DNA of 64,000 bases from contig NC_021658.1 in assembly GCF_000418325.1 (NCBI RefSeq), positions 8,694,001-8,758,000 of the forward strand, written 5' to 3'. Below the pieces are notes generated by a model. The model was not told the DNA's origin, ran no database searches, and was given only the letters and a program-made list of their open reading frames with translations. Source of the stretch: Sorangium cellulosum So0157-2. Lineage in GTDB: Bacteria; Myxococcota_A; Polyangia; Polyangiales; Polyangiaceae. Below are positions 1-8,507 of this stretch, piece by piece. Positions within the stretch are counted from its first letter, which is position 1; each line of letters starts with the position of its first letter. Position numbers and translations under genes: made by a program.

Positions 1-1316
1 TCTCCGGGCAGATGCGGCTCACCGACGGCCTGGTCCACGTGGCGACGATCGGCCAGCCGTTCGAGAACGCCTCGTTCCGCGTCACGGCGAGCCCCTCCGG
101 CGAGCTTCGCATCGACGACATCCGCGCCGAGGCCGGCAGCGGCCAGGTCCGCGGCAAGGCGACCCTCCAGATGGAGGGGTTCGCGTTCCGGAGCGCCCGC
201 GCCGAGCTCGAGATCCCGGAGGGCCGGGATCTCCCGATCGCGCTGGAGGGCGTCCCCATGGGCGACGCGCGCGGCCGGGTGGTGCTCGCGGCGGAGAGCC
301 GGGACGAGCAGATCGCCGTCCGCGCCGACGTGCCCACGCTCAACCTGACGCTCCCGCCCACGATCGGGCGGAGCGTGCAGCCGCTCGACGAGAACGAGGA
401 CATCGTCACGTCGGCGCCGCTCAGCCGGGAAGAGTACGAAGCGCGGCGGGCGCCGGCCGAGCCGACCGAGGAGGCGAAGAAGCGCGAGGGCGGCACGCCG
501 CTGCTCATGGATGTGCGCCTCGGCAGGATCGGCGTCGAGGGCGACATGGTGCAGGCCTCGCTGTCCGGGGATCCGGAGCACCCGATCCGGATCAAGGTCG
601 CGGGGGAGACCCAGATCGAGGGCAACGTGAAGATCCTCTCGGGCAAGCTCGAGGTGATCGGCAAAGAGTTCGAGATCGAGCCCGGCGTCGTCGCGCTGCA
701 GGGGGATCCCTCGAACCCGTACCTGAACGTGACGGCGTTCCACGACACGCCGGAGGGGACCCGCATCTACATCGACTACGAGGGGAAGCTGAACCCGATC
801 ACCGAGGAGAAGGTCACCTTCCGTTCGGAGCCCCCGCGCCCGGAGAACGAGGTGATCGCGGAGCTCCTGCTCGGCAAGCAGTACGCGGAAGGGACGCTGG
901 CGGGCGGCACGTCCACCGAGGAGCCCGGCTCGGGCGGCGGCAGCAACGCGGCCGGCGGGGTCGCGGCCGGCGTGGGCACGGGGCTCGCGTCGGCGCAGAT
1001 CAACATGGTCCTGCAGAGCATCGGCCCGCTCCAGAATTTCGAGACGCAGCTGGACACGACCGACGAGGGCGCGCTGAAGACCACGGTGGGCTACCAGCTC
1101 GGGCAGCGGGTGACCGCGAGCGCGAGCTACGAGGCGGGGCCCACGGGGGGCGAGGGGCAGGGGGCCGGTTCCCCGAGCAGCCCCGCCGCCGCCCGGGCCC
1201 GCACCGAGGTGAGCCTCGAGTGGCGGTTCCGCCGGGACTGGTCGTTGCGGGCCGGGATGGCGACGGGCGAGAGCCCGGCGACGACGCTCGACCTGCTCTG
1301 GAAGCACCGGTACTGA
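1..1316 (+). CDS. TamB-like translocation/assembly protein, C-terminal part (5' truncated by window)
   Basis: The frame is open from the left edge, so the true start lies outside; the ATG at 12 is internal. About 437 residues are visible. The central part has the repetitive beta-rich pattern of the TamB/DUF490 C-terminal domain, with alternating hydrophobic residues, 'GNVKILSGKLEVIGKEFEI', 'GVVALQGDPSNPYLNVTA' and the later 'ENEVIAELLLGK'. In this family the C-terminus faces the outer membrane and works with BamA/TamA-type barrels in envelope protein or lipid transport; that role is family knowledge. A Gly/Ser-rich linker (about residues 298-320) precedes a last beta-strand region ending in 'LDLLWKHRY', which resembles an outer-membrane anchor strand. 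No TamA-like gene is visible. The gene converges on the lipoprotein gene at 1373. Confidence 0.85.
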   Translation, partial: SGQMRLTDGLVHVATIGQPFENASFRVTASPSGELRIDDIRAEAGSGQVRGKATLQMEGFAFRSARAELEIPEGRDLPIALEGVPMGDARGRVVLAAESRDEQIAVRADVPTLNLTLPPTIGRSVQPLDENEDIVTSAPLSREEYEARRAPAEPTEEAKKREGGTPLLMDVRLGRIGVEGDMVQASLSGDPEHPIRIKVAGETQIEGNVKILSGKLEVIGKEFEIEPGVVALQGDPSNPYLNVTAFHDTPEGTRIYIDYEGKLNPITEEKVTFRSEPPRPENEVIAELLLGKQYAEGTLAGGTSTEEPGSGGGSNAAGGVAAGVGTGLASAQINMVLQSIGPLQNFETQLDTTDEGALKTTVGYQLGQRVTASASYEAGPTGGEGQGAGSPSSPAAARARTEVSLEWRFRRDWSLRAGMATGESPATTLDLLWKHRY

Positions 1317-1327
1317 GCGCGATCCGG

Positions 1328-1364
1328 CGCGGGGCGCGCGCCGCTGACGGCGGCGCACCCCGCG
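1328..1364. terminator. Hairpin between convergent genes
   Basis: The 7 bp stem arms cgcgggg (1328-1334) and ccccgcg (1358-1364) pair perfectly, and a shorter inner stem lies around 1340-1351. The hairpin sits 12 bp after the TamB stop and just past the end of the convergent lipoprotein gene. There is no T-tract. A bidirectional terminator is inferred from position and structure. Confidence 0.5.
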
Positions 1365-1372
1365 CGGCCGGC

Positions 1373-1999
1373 TCACCGCTTCACGCAGATGCCGCCGCAG
1401 TCCGCGCCGATCGCCGGGTCGCAGTCGTCGCCCGGGTCGTCGATGCACACCAGCCCCTCGGGGCACGGGCGCGCCGTGATGCCGCCGCACGGCACCGGCT
1501 CGGGCGCCACGCAGATGCCGCCGCAGTCCGCCCCGCCGTGCTCCGGGTCGCAGCCGTCCGACGGGTCGTCGATGCACAGCTGCCCGTCGGGGCAGTCCAG
1601 CCCTGCGAAGCCGCCGCACGCCGGCCCGGGCTTCGGCTCCACGCAGATGCCGCCGCAGTCCGCCCCGCCGCGCTTCGGGTCGCAGTCGTCGCTCGGGTCG
1701 TCGATGCACTCGAGCCCGTCGGGGCACGGGAGCCCCGCGAAGCCGCCGCACGCCGGCGCCGGCGGCTTCGGCTCGACGCACACGCCGGGGCAGTCCGCCC
1801 CGCCGTGCTCCGGGTCGCAGTCGTCGCTCGGGTCGTCGACGCACTCGAGCCCTTCGGGACAGCCCGTCCCGAGGAACCCGCCGCACGCCTGACCGCCGGG
1901 CGGGTCCGTCGTTCCTCCGGTGTCGCCGCCGCCTCCCCCTGGGTCGCAGCCCGCGAGCCCGATCACGATCAGCAAGAGCCCTAGTCCTTTGTGGCGCAT
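1373..1999 (-). CDS. Cysteine-rich repeat lipoprotein
   Basis: 208 residues. A short signal peptide ends in a lipobox (IGLAGC, Cys18), so a lipid-anchored envelope or surface protein is predicted. A Gly/Thr linker follows, then four tandem modules of about 42-45 residues, each of the form CGG-x(5,8)-C-P-x-G-x(2)-C-x-D-D-P-x-D-x-C-D-P with a C-terminal 'GADCxGxCV'. The regular Cys spacing suggests disulfide-bonded mini-domains; the Asp-rich 'DDPSDDCDP' could bind Ca2+, which is inference. Similar Cys-repeat lipoproteins are common in myxobacteria, with no assigned function. The ATG at 1999 is chosen because the longer open frame upstream has no signal-peptide character. It probably forms its own transcription unit. 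No function is claimed. Confidence 0.8.
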   Translation of the reverse strand: MRHKGLGLLLIVIGLAGCDPGGGGGDTGGTTDPPGGQACGGFLGTGCPEGLECVDDPSDDCDPEHGGADCPGVCVEPKPPAPACGGFAGLPCPDGLECIDDPSDDCDPKRGGADCGGICVEPKPGPACGGFAGLDCPDGQLCIDDPSDGCDPEHGGADCGGICVAPEPVPCGGITARPCPEGLVCIDDPGDDCDPAIGADCGGICVKR

Positions 2000-2442
2000 C
2001 AGAACCTCCGCGTTGTGCTTGTCCGAAATCCGGCGCGGCCACCAGCGCGGCGGCCGCGCCGCGAGCCTCTCGCGCGGGCGCTGCCGACGATGACGCCCAC
2101 GGTGTGATCGTCCGGTCCACCTGCAGCGCGGCTGCGGTCTGCGCTCTCGAGCAGCGCGTCGTTCGAGGGGCCGTGTCCCACCATGCGCCCGCCCTGAGGC
2201 AGCTTCGGTGCCACTGGAAATCGCTGAATTTCGCGCGGAGCTCCCGGCGTCGAGCGCGATCACCGCGATCGGGATGTCTTGCTGTGTGGCAGTTGTGCCA
2301 ACGGCTTGACGGGAGGATCTCGGGGCCTCGCGGGCGGAGGCCCATCCCTTGGGGGGCATGGGGGGCGCGCCCGGGCGGCGCGCGGGAGGCGCGCCGCCCG
2401 GGCGGGGGTCACGAGACGCGGTCGCGGGCGCGGCCGCCGCGG
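2000..2442. other. Intergenic region, lipoprotein promoter and VWA gene terminator
   Basis: This holds the upstream region of the minus-strand lipoprotein gene and the 3' end region of the VWA gene. The only strong structure is the hairpin at 2368-2404. Open frames here are shadows with no family features. Confidence 0.5.
2368..2404 (-). terminator. Strong stem-loop after VWA gene
   Basis: A perfect 16 bp G/C stem (2368-2383 with 2389-2404) encloses a 5 nt loop, 38 bp beyond the stop of the minus-strand VWA gene. There is no clear T-run, as is usual for terminator-like hairpins at this GC content. Confidence 0.6.
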
Positions 2443-4434
2443 TCAGAGCGAGGCGTCGAGCCGCTCGAGCACCGCCCGGATGACCGGCGTGTAGCCGAAG
2501 TCGCCCTGCTCGCTGTCGGGATCGTTCGTCTGTGCCGGGCAGATCGAGCCCGCGATCGCCTGATCCCCGAGGCTCTTGAGCACCCGCAGCTCGCGGATAC
2601 CGGGGTAGGCCTTGGCCTTGACCTGCGTCGTCGTCCGCGGGTTGGTATCCGCCGGGTCGTTCCCTTCCTGCGGCGCGCACAGCGGGTTGTCGATGGCCTG
2701 GCCCTGGATATCCCTGCAATCGCAGCTCTGGGCGTTTCCTTCGCAGCTGCGCTCCTCGACGTCGAAGATGCAAGCGTACTGGAGGTCGCCGGTGCTCCCC
2801 ACCGGGATCGTGTACTCGCGGCCGTTGATCGCGTTCCACCCCGTGGCGTTCGGCGAGACGATCGCGTCGCCGGTGATCGGGTTCGCGCCCGAGCGCGGCG
2901 CCATCGACTCGATCATGAACGGGTCCGCGGGCTGGACGTTGTTCGTCGGATCGCCGACGACGAGGTCCCAGACGTTGTAGGAGCTGCCGGCCAGCGGGGC
3001 GCCGAGCTCGGCGGCGCTCTTGAGCCCGCCGACCGGATTGCCCTGCTCGTCGAGGCCCGCGTCGAGGTCGGGGACCCCGAGGGCGTTCTGGCGCGCGAGG
3101 TCCTGCCACGGCACCCCGACGATGCCGGTGAAGATGACGTGCTGCGGCCCGCGGGTCAGGACATTGCCGTCGTCGGGGTGGGTGAAGATCGGGTTCGGCG
3201 CGAGGTCTCCGGCCCGCGTTGCCACGTACGGCGACGAGAGCGCGTTGGTGTACCGCTCGAGCGGGTAGAGGAAGTCGAACCCGAAGCGGCGCTTCTGGTC
3301 CCAGCACCGGGAGTTCACCGGGTCGTCGGCCGCGGAGAGCCTGGCGGGGAAGCCGTCGGAGCCCGTGCAGGTCGGATCCACGGGGCACCCGTCCTGGTTC
3401 TGGCTGCAGGATCTGCAGCACTCGTGGTTCGGGTCGAGGGCGCACTCGCTCCGCGGACGCCAGAGCCTGAAGCCATTCCTGGTCTCGGCGACGAGGTAGT
3501 TCCTGCCTTCGTCCCGGATCGAGCAGTCGTTCTCGTCGGAGAGCATCACGATGAGCAGGAGCGAGTCCGGCCGGAGGAAGTTCCGCCGCTGGGTCAGGAG
3601 CATCTCATCGACCCCCACCGGCGTGGCGACGTCGCCCCGGATCTCGATCCGCTCGTACGGCTCGGGATCGGCGAGGAAGCGGTACATGCTCTCCAGCGGC
3701 GCCTCGAAGCCGCACCCCGCCTGTCCGACCCCGGCCACGATGGCGCTGAGCTTGCTGTGGAGCGTCGTGACATCGGAGTCCCCTGCCGGATCGTGGGCTC
3801 CGGCCGGATCCCACACGAGGAAGCCCCTGTCCAGGTAGGTCGGCAGATCGTTCGTTGAGCTCGACTCGTTGGAGCGCGCGAGGAGGTGGGCCATGTCGAC
3901 GTTCGAGGGGGACGTCATCGCGGGGCAGGCGCCCGACCCGTGGCCGCCGAGGCTGCTGCTGATGACGCCGATGTGCATGTCGTGCACCGGGTTGCGCACG
4001 CGCGCGGTGCCCGCCGGGCACGCCTCGAACCCGGTCGCGGGCTGCTCGGCGTCGCTCACCGGCACGCCGCTCGGGTTCACGCAGATCGGGTTGACGATGT
4101 TGGACACGAGGTCGGCGGTCGCCAGGCGCAAGATCTGCTGCTTGTCCGCCATCGATCCGGAGTTGTCGACCACGAAGAGGACGTCGACCTTGTCCGGCGT
4201 GAACTCCGGCCAATCGTAGCCTGGCATGCCCGAGCTGGTGCTGGTGACGATGCTGCTGGAGCCGACGGCGGTGTCGCCCCCGCCGACGCCGCCTCCGCCG
4301 CTGCCGCCGACTCCCGAGCTCGACGTCGAGCTGGTGTTCGCCCCTCCGAGCGAGATATCCACTTGACATGCGGCGAGCGACACGGCGCTCACGACGACAA
4401 AGGGCGATACGGTCCTCAAAAGCCTCGATGACAT
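2443..4434 (-). CDS. VWA-domain surface lipoprotein
   Basis: 663 residues. The signal peptide has a lipobox (SLAAC, Cys23), then a Ser/Gly/Thr linker to about residue 70, then a von Willebrand A domain. Its first MIDAS motif is seen in 'DVLFVVDNSGSMADKQ' (D90-x-S92-x-S94). A later strand 'LLIVMLSDENDCS' carries the further acidic metal-site residues. The C-terminal half is Cys-rich. VWA lipoproteins of this size are frequent in myxobacterial genomes and are thought to mediate metal-dependent protein contacts at the cell surface; the ligand is unknown. The start is supported by GGAGG five bases before the ATG. The neighbouring Cys-repeat lipoprotein on the same strand is a plausible surface partner, but there is a 443 bp gap and a terminator between them. 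Confidence 0.85.
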   Translation of the reverse strand: MSSRLLRTVSPFVVVSAVSLAACQVDISLGGANTSSTSSSGVGGSGGGGVGGGDTAVGSSSIVTSTSSGMPGYDWPEFTPDKVDVLFVVDNSGSMADKQQILRLATADLVSNIVNPICVNPSGVPVSDAEQPATGFEACPAGTARVRNPVHDMHIGVISSSLGGHGSGACPAMTSPSNVDMAHLLARSNESSSTNDLPTYLDRGFLVWDPAGAHDPAGDSDVTTLHSKLSAIVAGVGQAGCGFEAPLESMYRFLADPEPYERIEIRGDVATPVGVDEMLLTQRRNFLRPDSLLLIVMLSDENDCSIRDEGRNYLVAETRNGFRLWRPRSECALDPNHECCRSCSQNQDGCPVDPTCTGSDGFPARLSAADDPVNSRCWDQKRRFGFDFLYPLERYTNALSSPYVATRAGDLAPNPIFTHPDDGNVLTRGPQHVIFTGIVGVPWQDLARQNALGVPDLDAGLDEQGNPVGGLKSAAELGAPLAGSSYNVWDLVVGDPTNNVQPADPFMIESMAPRSGANPITGDAIVSPNATGWNAINGREYTIPVGSTGDLQYACIFDVEERSCEGNAQSCDCRDIQGQAIDNPLCAPQEGNDPADTNPRTTTQVKAKAYPGIRELRVLKSLGDQAIAGSICPAQTNDPDSEQGDFGYTPVIRAVLERLDASL

Positions 4435-4879
4435 GGCTCCTCCATGAGCGGCCCCGAGCGCCGCCGCCGAAAGCCTGCTGTGATAGAGCGTGAAGGGGCG
4501 CTCGCCCCGCTCCCCATTTCAAAAAAGCATCTCCCGCACAACAAACATCCCACGCTCCCCCTCCCGCCCCCCTCCCTCCACCTGCGCCCCAGACGTCGCC
4601 CCGTCCGCAAGAACCGCTCCCCACGATCCAAGGATTCAAATCACGGAGACACTAAGCACGCACCCCCCCGCGCTCTCCATGCCTCCGCGTATCCCTCCCG
4701 CCATCCCTCTGCCGCGCATCGCGCCCCTCTCCCCTCCTTCCAACCAGCGCATCCAGAGGGGGGCTATTCCGCACAGGAGACGGGCCCAGCTCGGCGTTTT
4801 CGGCGCGCAGGCGTACTCCTGTACGCCGAGCACCGAAAACGTCGAGATGGGCCCGTATCCGAAGCGGAATAGCCCCCCT
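4435..4879. other. Intergenic region with palindromic element
   Basis: Upstream region of the VWA gene. 4500-4740 is C/T-rich without an evident gene. The right part is occupied by the large inverted-repeat element at 4755-4881. Translations across it are mirror images of each other, as expected from a palindrome, and are not taken as genes. Confidence 0.5.
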
Positions 4880-4881
4880 CT
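4755..4881. repeat. 127 nt imperfect palindrome (dispersed-repeat-like hairpin)
   Basis: The outer arms 4755-4772 and 4864-4881 are perfectly complementary over 18 bp (agaggggggctattccgc and its complement). Further nested pairs are acgggccca (4780-4788) with tgggcccgt (4848-4856), cgttttcgg (4795-4803) with ccgaaaacg (4833-4841), and a small apical stem gcgtac/gtacgc near 4811-4826. The element ends exactly on the stop codon of the minus-strand gene (4880-4882), so it could serve as its terminator. The multi-stem design resembles a REP/MITE-like dispersed element; copy number in the genome cannot be judged here. Confidence 0.7.
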
Positions 4882-6129
4882 AGTGGGTGAAGGAGTGGAG
4901 GCGGGAGACGTGGGGGCTGGAGGGGTAGGCGCGGAGGAACGCCGATGCGCGCTGCGCCGCGGCCGCGCGCTGGCCGCTGTGCCAGAGCGCTTCGATGGTG
5001 AGCGCCTCTCGCTCCTGGGCCAGCGCGCCGCCCGGGAAGCGGAGCCGCGCCTGCTCGGCGATGACCAGCGCGCCGGCGGCGTCGCCGCGCCGGAGCGCCG
5101 CGCGCGCGTCGGCGAGGAGCGTCAGCTCCTCGCGCAGCCGGCTCTCTCGCGAGGCCGCCGGGCTGGCGGCCCCGTCCGCGAGGGCGGCGCCTGCGGCTTC
5201 CGGCGCGGGCGTCCCTTCCGCCTCGGGCGCGGGCGTCCCTTCCGCCTCCGCGGGCGCTGCCTCGGCGACCTCGGCCACGTCCGCGGGCGGCGCGCTCGCG
5301 ACGCGCTCCCGCCGCGGTGCGTCCGGCCTCGCGGGAGCCGCGGCCGTGCGGGGCCTGGCCGGCGCGAGCGACCGGTCCGCCCCCCCAGCTGCGCCGCCTC
5401 GGCCGTCGCAGGCGCTTCGGCCGGCCGCGCCGCCTCGGCCGGCGCAGGCGCTTCGGCCGGCCGCGCCGCCTCGACCGGCGCAGGCGCTTCGACCGACCGC
5501 GCCGCCTCGGCGTACGCCGCCGGCTCTTGCGCCAGCTGCGCCGCCGGGGGCGCGACCTCGACGACCTGAGCCGACGGCGCCGCGCTCGGCGGGGCCACGA
5601 CGGCATAGCCGGCGAGGAACAGGCCCCCGCATGCGGCGCCGAGGAGCATCGACTTCACGATGCCCGCGGCGCCCGCCGCGCCCGCGGCGGCCGCCGCGCT
5701 GGCGGTGCCGGCTGCGCCGACGCCGCCCGCAGCGCCCATCGCGCCCGCAGCGCCGACCCCTGCGGCCGACGCCACCTTGCCCGCGGACGCGGCGGCGGCG
5801 ATCTTGCCCGCGGACGCGGCGGCGATCTTGCCCGCCGACGTGGCGGCGGCGACCTTGCCCGCGCCGCTCGCGGCAGCGCTCGCCGCGCCCCCGGCGTTCG
5901 CGGCAGCGCTCGCCGCGCCCCCCGCGTTCGCGGAGAGCGCCCCGCCTCCGGCGCCCTGGATCCCGCTGAGCGAGGCGGCTCCGGCGAGGCCGAGCTGCGC
6001 GGCCATCGCGGCCCACACCCGCTCCTGCGCGCCGTCGGGCGGGTCCATGGGCGGAGCTGCACGGAGGAGATCGCGCTCCGTCTCGAGCGCGCTCACCTCG
6101 GCATCGAGCCAGCGCACGGGATCGCTCAT
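4880..6129 (-). CDS. Membrane anti-sigma-like protein with TPR-like C-terminus, frameshifted
   Basis: The start overlaps the ECF sigma stop as ATGA (6126-6129), so the two are translationally coupled. The first frame encodes a short acidic N-terminal segment, a long Ala/Gly repeat (about residues 48-155) and one membrane helix (about 156-179), then a Pro/Ala linker. At a run of seven C on the plus strand (5380-5386) the frame is lost. The remainder is in another frame and encodes a periplasmic region with helical TPR-like repeats ending 'SRLHSFTH'. Adding one G in that run gives a single 416-residue protein. By position and topology it is likely the regulator (anti-sigma or FecR-like partner) of the adjacent sigma factor; no ZAS-type zinc motif is seen. 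The shift may be a sequencing error, phase variation or programmed -1 slippage. Confidence 0.6.
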
Positions 6130-6809
6130 CGCTCCCCTCCCGCGCGCTTCCAGAGGGAGCGCCGCTCGACCCCTGGCAGGGGCAGGACCATCGAGGAAGG
6201 CCCTGGCGGCGCCGGGCCCCGCTCGAGGGTCGGGAGCCCGGCGTCGACGGCCGCCGCCTTCAGCACAGGCTGCGATTTCGTGGGCGTGGCCCCGCCCACG
6301 CGGAACTGGTCGCGCGCGTTCAGGCGCACGACCGCGCGGCGGAACGCGTCGCGCGCGAGGCGCAGGCGCGAGTAGACGGTCCCCAGCGGGACGTCGAGCA
6401 GCTCGGCGACCTCTTCGCCGCCCATGCCGTCGAGCTCGAAGAGCGTGAACACGGCGCGTTGCTCGAGGGGCAGCTCGTCGAGGATGGCCTCCAGGAGCTC
6501 GATCGCCTGGCGCCGCTCCGCCTCCGCGCCCACGTCGGCCCGGTCGTCCGCGCAGTCGAGCAGCGGCTCGTCATCGTGAGCGCGCCGCCTCATGTGCGCC
6601 AGCTTGCGCCGGTCGCGGGCGACGTGGAAGCAAATACTGTAAAGCCAAGTTGTAACTTTTGAGCGGTTCTCGAATTCGGGCAACCGCCGATGGACGACCA
6701 GGAAGACGTCCTGAACCGCGTCGGCGGCGTCGCTCTCGGGCACGCCGAGGCGTCGCAGCGAGCGCCAGACGAACCGGAAATGCTGCGCATAGACCTCTCC
6801 GAAGGTCAT
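6126..6809 (-). CDS. ECF-family RNA polymerase sigma factor
   Basis: 227 residues from the chosen ATG. The region 2 signature is 'ESDAADAVQDVFLVVHRRL' followed by 'TWLYSICFHVARDRRK'. Region 4 has 'LPLEQRAVFTLFELDGMGG' and the helix-turn-helix 'EVAELLDVPLGTVYSRLRLAR'. ECF factors direct core polymerase to stress or envelope promoters and are held off by a membrane partner. About 50 extra C-terminal residues follow region 4. I chose 6809 because an AGGAC sits at good distance before it; an in-frame ATG at 6869 overlaps the upstream stop (TGATG) and would add 20 residues. It is the middle gene of a three-gene operon with the exported protein upstream and the anti-sigma-like protein downstream. 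Confidence 0.9.
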   Translation of the reverse strand: MTFGEVYAQHFRFVWRSLRRLGVPESDAADAVQDVFLVVHRRLPEFENRSKVTTWLYSICFHVARDRRKLAHMRRRAHDDEPLLDCADDRADVGAEAERRQAIELLEAILDELPLEQRAVFTLFELDGMGGEEVAELLDVPLGTVYSRLRLARDAFRRAVVRLNARDQFRVGGATPTKSQPVLKAAAVDAGLPTLERGPAPPGPSSMVLPLPGVERRSLWKRAGGER

Positions 6810-6868
6810 TCTGTCCTGCCGCTCTTCGCCATGCTCACCCCGTCTGTGGAGGGTCTCCTGCCTCGCCA

Positions 6869-8170
6869 TCAGAAAATCGACACGCGGGCGCTCAGGCCGA
6901 CGAGCAGCCCGACCGGCGATGGGTCGAGCGCGGGGTCCTCGGTGACGGCGGCGCCCACCTCGGCGCCGGCGCGGCGCTCGATCGTGACGCGCGTCCGCAC
7001 GACCGGCGCGAGGAGCGTGGCGCGCGCGGCCCACCCGAGCGCGCGCGTGCCGAAGAGGGGCCCTTCCGCGAGGGCCGAGGCGCCGAGGGCGAACCAGGGT
7101 GCGGCGGCCTCGCGGTCCGGGTCGAACCCCTTGCCCGCGCCGTGGACGGCGCCGAGCAGCGACAAGGCGCAGGCCGAGAGCCGGAAGCCGTCGAGCTCGC
7201 CGAGGAGCGTCGCGCAGCCGCGCGCGGTCGCGGCGACGAGCCCGACGGAGACGGCGCCCGGGGCGATCTCGATGTCCTGACGAGGCAGCCACACCGCGCC
7301 GAGCCCGGCGGACCAGGCGCTGCGCCGCAGGGAGACGTCGGCCACCGCGGCCGGTCGGAACAGATCGAGCATGCCCATGGTCCCCGCGGCGCCGAGCTCC
7401 AGCGCGACGTCCCCGCGCGGCGCCTGGGGCGGAGGGCGCGGCGGCGGGACGGCGACGGGGGCCGGCGGGGGGGCGGGCACGGCCGGGAGCGGGGCCGGAG
7501 GAGGCGCCGGCTGGCTGTCGAGCAGGATCGCGACGGTCAGCGCCACCGCCTCGACGAGCTCGTCGCAGGTCGCGCCCGCCTCGGACGAGAGCTGCCGGGC
7601 TCGGCCCCCCGCCTGGAGGACGGCGGTGTAGGTGGCATCGGTGCGGAGGAAGTGCACCTCGAACTCGGGTGCAACGCCGGCGATCGCCGGGGCGGCGGCG
7701 CCGGCGCTGCCGGGCGCGCCGGCGCCCGTGGGGGCGCCGCCGGCGGCTGGCGGCGCGCTGCCCGGGCCTGCCGGCGCGCTGCCAGCGCCGGAGGGCCCGC
7801 TGCCAGGACCCGCCGGCGCGCCGCCAGCGCCGGCCGGAAGGCCGCCCGGACCTGCCGGCGCGCCACCAGCGCCGGCCGGAAGGCCGCCCGGACCTGCGGC
7901 GGCATCGTCGGCCCCCGCGGGAACGCCGGCCGGGCCGCCCGCGCTCGCTGGCTCGACGGCGCGCCGGTTCATCACGCGCTCGATCGCGGCGGCGAGCGAC
8001 GCCGCATCGGGGCAGTCGGCCGCCGAGGGCGCCCGGTGGACGGCGAGCCGAGGGAGCGGCGGGGCGCCCAGGGCGACGCGCGGCGAGCCGAGGGAGACGG
8101 CGCACAGGGCCAGGACGGCGCACAGCGCACCCCGGCGCGAGGGATGAGGGCAGGTCACGGGGGCTCCCAT
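6869..8170 (-). CDS. Exported protein of unknown function, Pro/Ala/Gly repeat region
   Basis: 433 residues. An N-terminal signal peptide ('LCAVLALCAVSLGSPRVALGA') is followed by a short conserved-looking segment with two Cys-containing stretches. A long low-complexity region has PAGAGGAPAGPGG-type repeats (about residues 85-165). A globular part begins near 'PEFEVHFLRTDATYTAVLQ', there is a Pro-rich linker around 240-275, and the C-terminus has amphipathic strands ending in 'LLVGLSARVSIF', suggesting a beta-barrel or outer-membrane-associated domain. The final aromatic residue fits outer-membrane proteins. The gene heads the ECF sigma operon and overlaps or abuts the sigma start, so it is probably the sensor or target of that regulon (inference). 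No database family is recognised. Confidence 0.6.
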   Translation of the reverse strand: MGAPVTCPHPSRRGALCAVLALCAVSLGSPRVALGAPPLPRLAVHRAPSAADCPDAASLAAAIERVMNRRAVEPASAGGPAGVPAGADDAAAGPGGLPAGAGGAPAGPGGLPAGAGGAPAGPGSGPSGAGSAPAGPGSAPPAAGGAPTGAGAPGSAGAAAPAIAGVAPEFEVHFLRTDATYTAVLQAGGRARQLSSEAGATCDELVEAVALTVAILLDSQPAPPPAPLPAVPAPPPAPVAVPPPRPPPQAPRGDVALELGAAGTMGMLDLFRPAAVADVSLRRSAWSAGLGAVWLPRQDIEIAPGAVSVGLVAATARGCATLLGELDGFRLSACALSLLGAVHGAGKGFDPDREAAAPWFALGASALAEGPLFGTRALGWAARATLLAPVVRTRVTIERRAGAEVGAAVTEDPALDPSPVGLLVGLSARVSIF

Positions 8171-8507
8171 TACCGCAAGGAACGGCGTAAGCGGAATTAG
8201 GACGCGCCGGCCGCGACGGCCTTGGGCCGACACGTCGCGATCTCGGACGGCGACGACCGCCCGATCCGCCCCGGCCAGGCCGGCGCGACGAAGCAGGAAT
8301 GCAGCGGCGCTCGCGGCGCCGCGCGCCTCCGAGGAGGGCGCCGCCGCCGCTCCCGCGCTCGACGGCACGCCGCGCGACCGAGGGGACCGGCGACGCGGGC
8401 CGCGGGCGCCGCGCGCGCAGGATCGGAGCGGGCCGCGAACGCCGCGCGCGCAGGATCGGAGCGGGCCGCGAGCACCGCGCGCGCAGGATCGGATAGAGTG
8501 GCGCCCC
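8171..8507. other. Divergent intergenic region with repeats
   Basis: Separates the minus-strand sigma operon from the plus-strand zinc-finger gene, so both promoters should lie here. The right third is a 33 bp x 3 tandem repeat (8395-8493). I see no convincing -35/-10 pair. Confidence 0.5.
8395..8493. repeat. 33 bp x 3 tandem repeat
   Basis: Three consecutive 33 bp units begin at 8395, 8428 and 8461, each ending in gcgcgcaggatcgga, with two or three substitutions between copies. The array ends 14 bp before the ATG at 8508, so the last copy's aggatcgga lies close to the ribosome-binding region. Confidence 0.85.

Noticed and set aside
4764..5606. Arg-rich minus-strand frame over the palindrome
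   Set aside because: Its C-terminal segment mirrors a plus-strand translation of the same palindrome; this reflects DNA symmetry, not coding.
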